Assembly: GCA_038373885.1 (NCBI GenBank)
Contig: JAWZYV010011607.1
Coordinates: 124,001-188,000 of the forward strand
DNA length: 64,000 nt
From: Cheiracanthium punctorium
Taxonomy: Eukaryota; Arthropoda; Arachnida; Araneae; Cheiracanthiidae
Direction of reading: 5' to 3'
In this document: positions 53,830-64,000 of the stretch, in pieces
How positions within the stretch are numbered: position 1 is the first letter of the stretch
Layout: each line of letters starts with the position of its first letter
Program-made: the position numbers and the translations under genes
The notes under the pieces: model-generated
Told to the model about the DNA's origin: nothing
Seen by the model: only the letters and a program-made list of their open reading frames with translations
The model's database searches: none

Positions 53830-54572
53830 TTGAACGGGACAGTCCCGTTTTTAGGTGGCTTGTCCCGTTGTCCCCAAGCACAGCTTTTGGGCACCGTAAT
53901 GTCCCGTTTTTAGAAAATGTCCCTTGCAAAGTCCCGTTTTTAGAAAGAGAACAACCCACGGTACCGATTTCGGTAAAGGTCGCTAAAAATCTAAAATCAT
54001 CCAAAGGCAGTGTCTAAAATGAAAAACCCGACCTCCCTCCCTCCCCTATCGAGACGCAAAGAAAATGCCGGGGGGGGGGGGAGGTGCATTGTTTTTGTGT
54101 TTGTTCTTTAATGTTCTTTTTTTGTCAACTCTTTCATTTAATTTAATTTTTTAAAGTTTTTTGTTCCTCTTTGCTTATTCCTCCTCCTTACCCGATCTCC
54201 TTTGTGTGTCCTTTTCTTTGCATTTCTCACTTTCCTACCTTCCTGCCTTGTATCGGATGGTATTTTTGAAGTCGAAGAAGGACCTACCCCTTGTACCACC
54301 CGAAACGTGAGCCTTGCGCTATTTTTTTTATAGTATATGTGTGTTTTATCAAAGTTTCTTTTTCATTTTATTTTGATATTAACATTAACACAAGCTTTTT
54401 TATGCGTTTTCTTAACAACTAAAAGATACCCAGACCTGTAAATTCAGTCTCCCTACCCTATTACCTAAAAAACAGTAGATGTTCCGTTTTAAGGAATAAA
54501 ATAAATACACTATTGCCAAAAACGTAGTAGATGTCCTGTTTTGAAGGAAAAAAATAAATGGTCTCGTTAGGT
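53830..54572. repeat. Second copy of the 40181 element, uninterrupted
   Basis: It aligns with 40200-41403 in order: CCCGTTTTTAGAAAATGTCCC, AGGTCGCTAAAAATCTAAAA, GTACCACCCGAAACGT, CTAAAAGATACCCAGACCTG, ATGTCCTGTTTTGAAGG. The piggyBac-like insertion is absent here. Confidence 0.8.
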
Positions 54573-54574
54573 AT

Positions 54575-54660
54575 ATATAACTTTGCTGTACGACGAACGA
54601 CGGCCAAATGAAGAGCTTGTGGGCGGGTTTTTTTTTCCGCAGCTGTACCGTCACGTACAA
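54575..54660 (-). repeat. Fragment of the 29880 TIR-element end
   Basis: On the minus strand it reads ACAGCTGCGGAAAA, then CGTCGTTCGTCGTACAGCAA and AGTTATATA, as at 29884-29950. Confidence 0.7.
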
Positions 54661-54960
54661 AACAAAGGAAAAGTTGAAAAACTCTTAATTTAAAGCTTAA
54701 ATCCTACATTAATTGATACATACAACATTAATTGATATACATTATCATTTAAACTCTTTTTTAAAATTTCGTTTGTCATAATCACCCCCAAGCTTCCCTA
54801 AGTAAATTTTGAAATTTAATACAAACACAAATTGAATTTAGTCAATATATGTCAACTTTTAGTCAATATATGTATCGACTTTGATAAATACATCTTTGCA
54901 ATAACTTTATAATGATAGAAAAAATAAACCAGTTTTTTCTTTTCTTTTATGAATCTACTA

Positions 54961-55960
54961 GCTGAAGTACCCGTTCTTCGCACGGGAATGAATGGACTTT
55001 TTGATATTACGATTTGTGGTGATTACTATTTATTGTAATAAAGAGATATAGCAAAATGGATATCGCATTGTATTGTGTTCAATAACCATGCATACCGAAT
55101 TTCAAGGCAATCGTTTGTACGGTGCAGAATGCCATGCAGCGTAGCGCAATCTAGTGGCGAGTTTTAGCAAAACGGATACGGCGAAAATATTCTTCGCATT
55201 CAGATATCGATGAATACGAAATTTCAGGACGATCGGCTGGACAGCCCTGAAGTTCATGTGTTGACGCGACATCTAACGCGAAACTCTTCTCCGTGTTCAA
55301 ATATCTATGTATACCTATTTTCGTAGCGATCAGTTGCACAGTCAAGAAGTGATACACTGCAGCGCGATCTAGTGGTTAATTAAAGTAATGATTTGCTACA
55401 GTACCGTCAAGTGGCGAGTTATAGCAAAATGGATAACGCCAAAATATTCTCATTGTTCAAATAGCTATGCATACTGATTTTCATAGTGACCGTTTGAATG
55501 GTCAAGAATTTGGCCTGCTGCAGCGTCATCCAGTGGCGAGTTAAAATAATAATGCATTGCAGTGCCATCTAGTGGTGAATAACATCTAAAGGAACACAGT
55601 TAGAATATATTCTTCGTGCTGAAACATGTAAGTATAAGAAATTTTATGCCGACCGGTCGAACGGTATAGAAGTTGATGCGTTGTAGCGCCATTTAGCGGC
55701 AAGTTACAGCAAAATGGATACTGAAAAATATTATCCGTGTTCTAATATCCGCGTGCACCAAATTTCATCGAAATCAGTTGGACGATATTCGCATAGTAAA
55801 CGGCTAAACGGAATAGAATTCGACGTTCTGCTGCGCCACATGGTGGCAAGTTAGAGGAAAACGGATAGCATAAAAAGCTTCTCCATGATAAAAGACTTAG
55901 GTGAACCAAATTTCATGGTGTAACGGTGCTCAACGGTGCTGGAGTTTTTCAACCTCATAC
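54961..55960. repeat. Degenerate array with CATCTAGTGGCGAGTT
   Basis: It starts CTGAAGTACCCGTTCTTCGC. At least eight variants of CATCTAGTGGCGAGTTA follow, at about 55148, 55265, 55362, 55407, 55527, 55567, 55688 and 55838. They alternate with AGCAAAATGGATA, AATATTCT-CGTGTTC and AATTTCATAGCGATCG words. The unit length is irregular (about 115-150 bp with part-units). The start sequence recurs inverted at 58020 and 58385, so the array belongs to a dispersed element. Confidence 0.75.
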
Positions 55961-58427
55961 ACACATACCAACATTCATTTTTATCTATTCATTATATATC
56001 CCAGTCTCAAATAATATCCAGTTTCAAATCTAAGCCTCGCCAAAGTGCCAACATACGCCATTTTGCAAGCGTTTTTTCAGGAAATCATTCGAAGCATTGA
56101 CTTAGCAGCAATCAATATGGGAAATGGTTCGACCGCGAAAAAGTAAAGCAAGCCTTTATTTGAAAAGTGGAATCCCTTAATACAGCCGAATTTTTTAAAA
56201 TTATCAACTATAACGTGTTTTATTCATCGTTACTCTGATGTACTAAATGAGAAGATTTCAATTTTCTGAAATTTGGCGGAATTCCCCCTACTTAAATCAA
56301 TGTACTCATTTGGCGAGAATTCTGGAGATAGATCGCTTGAAATCCCTTAAAAACTGCATTATTTCTTCACGGATCATTAAAATTTAACGCTGTATTCTAA
56401 TAAAACCTTTGCACTTGTTTTCAAAAATATATTTCCTTAAGCTCTCAATAAATTGCGCCAAGCCGAAATCTGTGCAAACCGCTAGAACTCACTTTCTCAA
56501 AATCGGCATTTGAGCCATTTTATTTTTTCGCCAAACTAAAAAAATTTACCTATTAGCCTCGGAAATCTTCAATTCTTATTGTTTTGCGTATAAAAGATTT
56601 CATTCCTGCTCCGATTTTCCATGCACACGATATTATAATAAAAAAAATAATAATCTTACAAATATAAACTAACAAAAAAAATCATTATTATTCTTTTATT
56701 TTTACTTTGAGAATTTAAAACATTTTATTCGGCAAAATCGCCACACGTGGCAACCACGATCCTTATTTCACACTTTTTTCACTACAGGGGTTACAATTAC
56801 GGAAAGCTTTTTGCGTGGAGAACATAAGAAAATCTCTTAAATTCTGGGAACGGGTGGACTTTCAAATTTTTAAAGTGGACTATGATTTATTCTATATTAT
56901 TTTACATATCTGTGCAAAATTTCAGGCTGATTCGTCCATTTTTGTGGATTTGTATACGAATCAAATCCACAAACAAACAGAATTTCATTTTTATTTATAA
57001 GGATAAGTAAAGCTATCTGTAAACTGTCCGTTTGTTTGTCTGTCTGTCTGTGTCTCGCGTATTTCCGAAATGGGTGATCGTAGACCTACCTAGAGTATTT
57101 TGTAAATTCTCCAAGACGGGTCTCGACACACCTCGAAGCGATTTTTTCGAAATTCGAATTAGAAAATGTTTTATTGTATGCTTTGTCCGATTTTTAGCGA
57201 TTTTTCTTGCATAATACATAACAACGCCGGTAATTGCACTCACAAGAAAACGATATTTACATCAGCGTATAGAGGAGAAAATTTTCTTTTAAAAACTGTT
57301 TGTGCGGACTGTGTAACATAATTTGCAGATTTTTGGGAATTTTTCAAATAAAATTAAATTTGACGCTGACTTTCGTAAAATATTATTAAAACTGCTGCAT
57401 CTTGAATTCTATCTGTCATAACTTTTTTTTATATTTCGGCAAAAGACGGGGCATACAATTCGCCCACTTTTAAAAAAAAGAACGGAGGAAAAATATAAAT
57501 TAGGAGAATTTTTACGAATTTTTAAGTAAAGAAGGATTTTCATTTCAATAGTAGCTGCTTACAAATTTCGAGAGCTGTTTTAGTGCCAACCATAAAGTGA
57601 AATGATTATCGTTTATACTAATGCGTAAATTATAAAAGTCACCAAAGAATAAAAGACTACATTCGTGGCAAATATCTAAGCCGTTTCTTTAAATTAAACA
57701 TTAACGATTGAAAAACGAAAATATATTGTATTGGTATCAGTAAAAGGTAGTATAAGTTATAGTAAGTAGATATGCTAAGGCAATATTGACAAAGCACAAT
57801 ATACCGCATTAATAAATATTTCGTGAAACTAAGTCTTCTATTCATGTTTCAACAGCCGTATTACATCACAGCTAACTAAACATTAAGCAATTCTAAGTCG
57901 CGTTAATATACCCCGCGGTAGTTTCAACAGAAAAGACTGTAACATAACTTTTTTTTCTTGGAGATTCTGTTTTGTCACAAGTAGTTATGATCACACTTTG
58001 GGAAAATGTTCTCTTCTTCCCTTGCGAAGAGCGGGTACACAACTACTTAACTATAAAATAAAACGGTTCTCCACATCATGTAGTATCTAAGGTGGTATAA
58101 CTTAAATCTAAAAAAGAGTATGATGTAGAAATGAGATCCTTTGAAAGTTAGGAACTTTCGCTGCAAACCGTCAGGCTTTTCTTTGAAAAGTATCTGATCG
58201 CGAATAACACCGACATAGTTTTTGTGTCATAATATTAACAATGGTCTCAGGTCAGTACTTATACTAACTTTACGAATAACTAATGAGTAACTTTACGCCA
58301 AGAGTCAAATCATTTTGCTTATTTTTAGATTCCAAATCAATGGAATTAATTCGAATTATAGATGTAAGAAAAAGTTTCGTTCCCTACCGTGCGAAGAACG
58401 GGTACGCAGCCAGTATTTGATAAACTA
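55961..58427. other. Repeat-like, no gene
   Basis: LINE-end-like DNA at 56900-57000 (GCAAAATTTCAGGCTGATTC, ATTTATAAGGATAAGTA). TGTCCGTTTGTTTGTCTGTC occurs at 57025, of a kind also seen near 34755. End motifs of the 54961 element lie at 58020 and 58385. No frame supported. Confidence 0.4.
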
Positions 58428-58861
58428 TTGGGTTGTTCGGAAAGTAATTTCGTTTTTATAGACAGATGACTTAATTGTACTTTTCCACAGCCAACTTCAC
58501 ACTTAAGCCGCCTAATCATTGTATATTTTGACAGCTTATAGAGCAAGTTAGCTTGCGGAAAAAAGTTCGATCGATTCTGAGCAGCAGTTTTTGTTTGGTG
58601 CACACTCTCAAATATGGAAATTGAAAAGGGGCATTATTGACATGTTTTGTTTTTTTCTGTATCGAAAAGGTAAAAATACTGTTTAAGAAAAAATAAATAA
58701 ATAAATAAACAAACAACATTCCAATGTGCATGGAGAAGATGTACTCGGAAAACGCCAGTGCCAAAATTGGTTTTCAAAATCTGGATTTGGCCATTTCGAT
58801 ATTGAAGACGCATCGCGTTCTAGGCCTATTGAAACTGATGAAGACACAATAAAGGCATTAA
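58428..58861 (+). mobile_element. mariner element, 5' part, decayed
   Basis: It begins TTGGGTTGTTCGGAAAGTAA after TA, the classic end of mellifera-type mariners. From about 58615, transposase fragments appear in shifted frames. The clearest is NWFSKSGFGHFDIEDASRSR followed by PIETDEDTIKAL, the linker region between the HTH and catalytic domains. Frameshifts and stops break it, and it ends at a TTAA where the next element begins. Confidence 0.75.
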
Positions 58862-59235
58862 CTATTTAACGCGCCAGTGTTCCCGCTCTGGGAACACCAA
58901 ACTCTGATGTTCTGACTGTTGCCCGTCACGAAGAATAGATTGGATTTCTATAAAAATAGTTGCGGGTGACATAGCTACACGAGAATCCTTTACTTTTGAG
59001 CACGTCATTTCCCGTAAAAACAACGGTCACGATTATTTTTAACAGCACTGACATCTGCTCAAAAATGGAAGAATTCGAGAACAGCTGGATATATTGCCCA
59101 ATGCTGAAAAAAGGGCAACCGTTGCCATCCCTCGACATAACTACTAGCAAGATGGCGGACGATCGAAACGTTCATCGCGTGCCACAGATCTAGAGACCCT
59201 TTTTTGACGACAGCCAGCTGTCGTCAAAAAAGGGT
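58862..59235. mobile_element. piggyBac-like miniature element (CCCTTTRA), fourth copy
   Basis: It starts after TTAA (58858-58861) as CTATTTAACGCGCCAGTGTT and matches the family through CAAGATGGCGGACGATCG to GACGACAGCC; the right TIR is lost. It was inserted into the mariner. Confidence 0.75.
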
Positions 59236-60690
59236 TGATAAAAAAATTCTTATAATGTATTTCATTTTCTTTCTAGGTTTGGCAATATGAAACACATTTC
59301 GGGAGAGAGGGCAAAAATTTTGTTATGCCACTGCTGACTGCTGTTCATAAGTTAAATGAAGGGGGCATGGCCATTTGATTAGGCTAATTAAATAGGATAG
59401 TTAAAAATTTTGGCCCTGGTAGCCCCCTTGCTGTACTTCCTGTGCGTCGTGTAATGTAAATGAATATCTATGAATGTATATTGATATTCATTTACATAAT
59501 TTAAATTGTTTAGTTACTATAGTAATTACTTAACTATAATCAGTTTAATTTTTGTTCGATTATTATAATTTCGTACTTTTAAAGTTACAGAAGAATTCAT
59601 GAATTTTCTTTTCATAAGAATGAGTATGATTTAAAATTCCGTCAAAAAAGTTTCAGTTCATATTGGACCAATAACTTTTTCATAAGTATTGAAAAAAAAT
59701 CGAGTGATTCTTCCATCCCATTCGGCTTTTGTATTTTGAAGACAGGAAAGCGCAGAACTGATAAGAGCTCTAGTGTAAATATCTATGGTGTAAATGTGAG
59801 GAGGCAGTAGGGGGGGGGCGAATGAGGGACTATCGCTAAGTTGAATTCTGTAATCTCACGATCTCGTTACCGACCTATTGAAGGAGAGAAAATCATCAAT
59901 CACTCTGCTCATCCCCAACATTTTCCACCCCACTCTGGGGTTACCGCGGGTACTGGGACGGCACCGGAGAGGTTCATAGAGTACAATTGGTGTCGGCGAA
60001 AAATCTTGTTATTGCGGGCGAGAAATTCACGTTAGCGCTGATGCTCGTGAAGAATTCACGTAATAATACCCATTCGCGTAAAATAAATCGCGTTGTAGAG
60101 CGAGTCCATTGTATTTATCGACAATATTAAACCAAAATTCTCGCTAGGAAAAAACTTTTTTCTTTTTCCTATTGACTGTACTGTACAGCCTATTTGTGAT
60201 TCACACTTCTTAGATGTACTGTATGTAAGGATTAACAATACATAAATAAACAAGAAATAAGTATTAATTTTTAAAATCACGGCACACAGTAATGAATAAA
60301 TTCGCTCTTTTTAAATGTAAGTTATTTAAAAATAAAAATTTCGAAAAATTGCAGTGATAACATTTCTTTTTCTTTTCCCAAAAGAAATCCCCCCCCCCTC
60401 CCTTTTTGAAATCGAACAGCTTTGTATATAAACTTGAAACGGAAACTACAGAGTGAAAAAAAAAAAAAGCAAAAGACGTTTATAAAAATCTAAACGAAAA
60501 CGAAAACTATACAACAGCTGACCTGCAATATCCAATACCCCGTTGCCCTTGGTCAGTGCAGTATATTCTATTTCCTGGAGTCAGAGATTTCTTACGCCTG
60601 TTACCCAAAACTGCTGCGCTTCATAAAATAAATTGAAATTAACCTAGCGAAATCAAAAATGTTTTTTTTTTTTTGTGTGTGTGTTCTGCA
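59236..60690. other. Intergenic, no gene
   Basis: AT-rich with a G-run at 59810 and a few CpG-bearing words near 59930-60060. I see no element boundary or RNA gene. Confidence 0.4.
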
Positions 60691-60694
60691 GGGA

Positions 60695-60725
60695 TATAAA
60701 AGGTAGTCAAAGATCCACAGTCAGT
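60695..60725 (+). promoter_or_regulatory. TATA box and initiator of gene C
   Basis: TATAAAAG at 60695-60702 and the arthropod initiator TCAGT at 60721-60725, 26 bp apart, which is the spacing expected of a focused RNA polymerase II promoter. Confidence 0.75.
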
Positions 60726-60783
60726 ACACCGTCTTCCAACTGACATACCAAAGACATCTACTAGCTTTAGAGCAACAGAAAAC

Positions 60784-60789
60784 ATGAAG
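60784..60789 (+). CDS. Gene C: first coding exon (Met-Lys), secreted-protein type
   Basis: After the TATA box and initiator comes a 63-nt leader (ACTGACATACC...AACAGAAAAC), then ATGAAG directly followed by a GTAAGG donor. A tiny first exon coding Met-Lys before a signal-peptide exon is typical of arthropod cuticle and other secreted-protein genes, and parallels the 15-nt first exons of genes A and B. No hydrophobic second exon is visible up to 64,000, so the rest probably lies beyond the window. Gene C points away from gene B. The product class is inferred from architecture alone. Confidence 0.55.
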
Positions 60790-63279
60790 GTAAGGTATTT
60801 CCTCACTTTGACTCGGGATTTATTTTCCTTAAAGATTAATTAATGGTATTTTATGTACACATAAATATACAAATTAGTGTATGTGGTCTAAAATAAATTT
60901 AAATTCGCTTTTGCGATCAAATATTTTAGAAAAATTAAGACCATTTTTTAAAGTTCATAGTATAAATACATATAGCTGCCAATTTTTTAATTTGAAAATT
61001 AGTTCAGTTTAACTATATCCTGTCTTTATACACAGTAACGTTGCTTTTAGTTTTTTTTTTCTTTGTGTAATCCTGCCGCAAAATAAAATCTTTCAAAACA
61101 TAATAATTTTTATTCAAGATAGCTCCAAAGAATTACATCTTCATTATAGAATGCGACATACTTGCTTGTCAGCATGAATAAAAAATACTCAAAATTCACA
61201 ACACAGGATATTTTAAGAGGATGTATTAAGAAGTACTGAGATTAGTGTTCTTATAATTTTTTTCTTACAATTCCTTTTCAAATTTCATATTTTGTAATAA
61301 AAAACCGCTGTTTTCTTCAAATTAAGCATTTATAATTACATAAATTATCTTATTAGTAAATTATGCGTAAATATTCTATTAGTAAAATACAAGAAATTCT
61401 AAATATATTTCTAAAAGGAAAACTTACTTTAAAGTTTAATTTTTAGTAATTTGCATGAGAGAAAACTACATAAATACTAAACAGATAATTTAAGCAATTC
61501 TAATTACATAAGCAGAGGAAATGAGTAACTTTGTTATATTGAATAGCATGTTTGAAAAGCAGTTATAAGAAAAAAGCTACTAGGCATGTGAAGTCTATTT
61601 CTTATTTCACAAAAATTTTTAGCCAACACAGAATAATCTTTGTTTCAAGATTTAATCTAATTGTTTTGTAAATTATAATATTTTTATTCTCTTCAACGAA
61701 GCTTTTTTATATGGTTTTCTTAGGTGGAAAATAAGGCTAAAAAAACAATTTATATTTAAAATAGGGGTCAATCTTACTCTTACGGCATTGGAGGCTTCAA
61801 TAATGAATGCTAAAGGAAAAATATTTACTCTAAAGAAAGATGGAAAAAGATTGAAATTAAAATGCTGAAGGAATTCACCTATCTGCAAAATAAACAAAAC
61901 CTCAGCTACCTATTGTACACTGTCCCTACAGAAAAAGCACTGCATCTGGGCTATGCAGAAAATACACATTTCAGGTTTAATATGTAAGTAACGCTTGCAG
62001 ACATGTATAATTTTGAGCAGAGCCTCCGAGAAAAATTTTATAAGACGGGGCGAAAATCTTCCCGGCCCCTTTCGTAAAGCACAAAAGTTTCGAAAAAACA
62101 GGAGGGACGGAAGGAATTTTTTTTTTTTTTTTTTTTTTTGGTAAAACTGCTCTTTTTAATGATTTCCATATAAAATGCTAAATGGAAAGTGAGTGGGAGG
62201 GAAGTTTTTCTGATATGTATCGGTACTTTTAATTCATGTTCGAAGTTTGAAAAAATACTAATATTTAAGTGGTAAAATTAACATTTCTGCCATCTAAATC
62301 ATTCTAGAATTGTGTATTAAAAATTTAGTCTATTTTTAAAAAAGAAGATTTTAATTACGGATCTATAAATGCAATTCGTAACATCTTTCGAAAAATTCAC
62401 GGACGCACTTCAGCTGAACACGAGCCCAGGGGCGGCCCCGTCTGCACCCCCCCCCTCTTATAGGGCCTGATTTTAAGCATTGGCGTCTAACCTTTTGGGG
62501 AGCCACATAATAGTAAATATTGTATTTTATAGCGGTATTGCATTTTATAAAGCAAATAATTTTTTAGACAATTTAAGCCCGAATTCATAAAAGGAGCCAC
62601 ATCAAAAGTTGCTTACGAGCAACGGGTTGGCATCCCCGGTTTCACTAAAACCTCGCACGATTTCCTTATCATTAGCACAATAATACAAACAATATAAAAT
62701 TCGTGCATTGTACGAAAAAATCGTACACGTTGGCAACTATATATATACGGAAGTAGAGGGCTTCAAACCCCCCCCCCCCCCACACACACACACAAAAAGA
62801 CATTGCTTAAGTTAAGGGTAATATTGTGCGTTTTTGTACAGTGCTTTAAAGCAACATTTTGGTATACTGTTCCATTTTTGCATGTCAAATAAGCTTTTTT
62901 CTTATTAAAAAAAAAAGTTAGTCTTTTCCCTAGAATTCCTGTATCCGCCACAGTCTATATATTTCTTGGTACTTTTAAATTTATTTCAATACCCGAAAAT
63001 TTAATGTTATGCTTTTTATAAGTGCTTTTAAATGCGCTATATTTTCGACGAAATGTTATTTATTAGAAAAGAAAAAAGAATGAAATTGTAATGATTTATT
63101 TATTTTCAGACAAATCTAAATATAGTTTATTATATTTATCATTGTGACAAATGTCGACGATCTTGATAAAACATTTAGTTCGATAGAACTGCGTTTAATT
63201 TTTTTCTCTTCAATTTTTAACACAAACTTTTATGAATTTAGGGAGTAGAAAATGTGTATATATAATGGTACTGCCATAG

Positions 63280-63311
<32 letters not shown>

Positions 63312-63590
63312 TACGTTTCCTGAACGTGTTCAAATACTGACCACTACTCATCGTAAACTAAGAGAAAACTATATTTATATAGTAGAGACCCACTAATCCG
63401 AGGTACGGCTAAACTTTCTGCTCAAAAATGAACAGCTTTAGATTCATTTTTAAAACGTTAAATAAAGTAAGTATGATGCTATTTAAAATACTTTTTTAGA
63501 TTTACAAATCTGTATGCTTTTTTTTTTTTTTTTTTTTTCGCTAATGTCTTTAAATTTGGCTCCGTAGTATGGGAGATAATTTTAAAAACT
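60790..63590. other. Probable first intron of gene C
   Basis: AT-rich. There is a 24-T tract near 62120, a hAT-like end CAGGGGCGGCCCCGTC at 62427, a C-run/(CA)n at 62769-62793 and a 29-A tract at 63280-63308. No convincing acceptor plus signal-peptide exon. Confidence 0.4.
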
Positions 63591-63591
63591 G

Positions 63592-63828
63592 CACTGTAAA
63601 AAAAATTCTGAAACGTTTCAGCTAACTGTAAGGCAACTTTTTTCGTAATTGTTTCTCACAAAGGGTGAGAAACATTTATGATAGGTGTTGTGGAAAGAAG
63701 AAAGTTTCAGATTTGTGTCTGAAAAGTTTCCGGGAAAACAATGATATTGCAACTTTACAACAATTTCTGTTGTATATCTGGTAGATTTTTGATAATTTCA
63801 TGAAACGTTTCGAAATTTTTTTAGAGTG
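63592..63828. mobile_element. CACTSTAAAAAAA miniature element
   Basis: Ends CACTGTAAAAAAAATTCTGA and CACTCTAAAAAAATTTCGAA read inward, each followed by AACGTTTC. It is 237 bp. Interior copies of GAAACATTT- and AAGTTTC-like words. Class not decided from the ends. Confidence 0.65.
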
Positions 63829-64000
63829 TGATGATAACAAAATCGGGAGATGCATTTTGATGCTGCAGCTACATATGCATCATCTAACGTCCAAAATTTA
63901 ATGACACCACTTGATAGCTAAAGGATCCAAGAATTCGTTACGTTGAGTGAAGACTGCGTAACGCATTGCTTGTGGCTAGCGTTGCCAGGCGTCCGGATAA

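Noticed and set aside
55148..55850. CTCF-like sites in the CATCTAGTGGCG array
   Set aside because: The core differs from the CCASYAGRKGGC consensus at several positions, so the similarity is only superficial.
61905..61995. Possible second exon of gene C (acceptor CCCTACAG, donor GTAAGT)
   Set aside because: The translated piece is not hydrophobic and would not complete a signal peptide after Met-Lys. The splice-like words can be chance in AT-rich DNA.

Overview
The window is AT-rich animal DNA with typical spliceosomal introns (GT..AG), RNA polymerase II TATA promoters and a very high load of short DNA transposons. The protein families, the tRNA-derived SINEs and the abundance of hAT, piggyBac-like, mariner and Tigger miniatures suggest an arthropod. 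A chelicerate such as a spider is my best guess, but this is inference and no sequence here proves it. I see no bacterial, viral or CRISPR features.

Layout. 1-2.9 kb: remains of Tigger/pogo elements. 3.97-11.58 kb, minus strand: a complete four-exon nuclear gene for mitochondrial complex I subunit NDUFS6. Its introns hold two tRNA-like sequences, TTAA- and TA-flanked miniature elements, and a 1,184-bp terminal-inverted-repeat element flanked by a perfect 120-bp direct duplication. 11.7-18.1 kb: nested miniature elements, an inverted repeat pair, a 100-bp near-palindrome and a SINE carrying a piggyBac-like insertion. 18.18-31.85 kb, minus strand: gene A, a five-exon gene for a secreted Q/N/S/R-rich protein of about 509 residues. 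A THAP-domain gene (at least two exons) lies antisense inside its third intron. 32-46.8 kb: gene-poor repeats. 46.98-52.23 kb, minus strand: gene B, a five-exon paralogue of gene A encoding a Q/H/S-rich secreted protein of about 347 residues, with a hAT element in its last intron. 52.3-60.6 kb: repeats, including a degenerate 1-kb array and a broken mariner. 60.69-60.79 kb, plus strand: TATA box, initiator and a two-codon first exon (Met-Lys) of a further probable secreted-protein gene whose other exons I cannot find.

How the genes relate. NDUFS6 is an ordinary housekeeping gene. Genes A and B share a TATA box context, a 15-nt first coding exon, a 90-nt signal-peptide block (one exon in B, split 48+42 nt in A), one large low-complexity exon ending in the same phase at a His-Ser-Thr-Ser...Ser-Gly motif, and a last exon ending QTPYA-(Q/R)-Y-x-Y-(T/S)-H. 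They are a divergent duplicate pair in the same orientation. Their function is not recognisable, but their form fits extracellular structural proteins such as cuticle, egg-case or silk-associated proteins.
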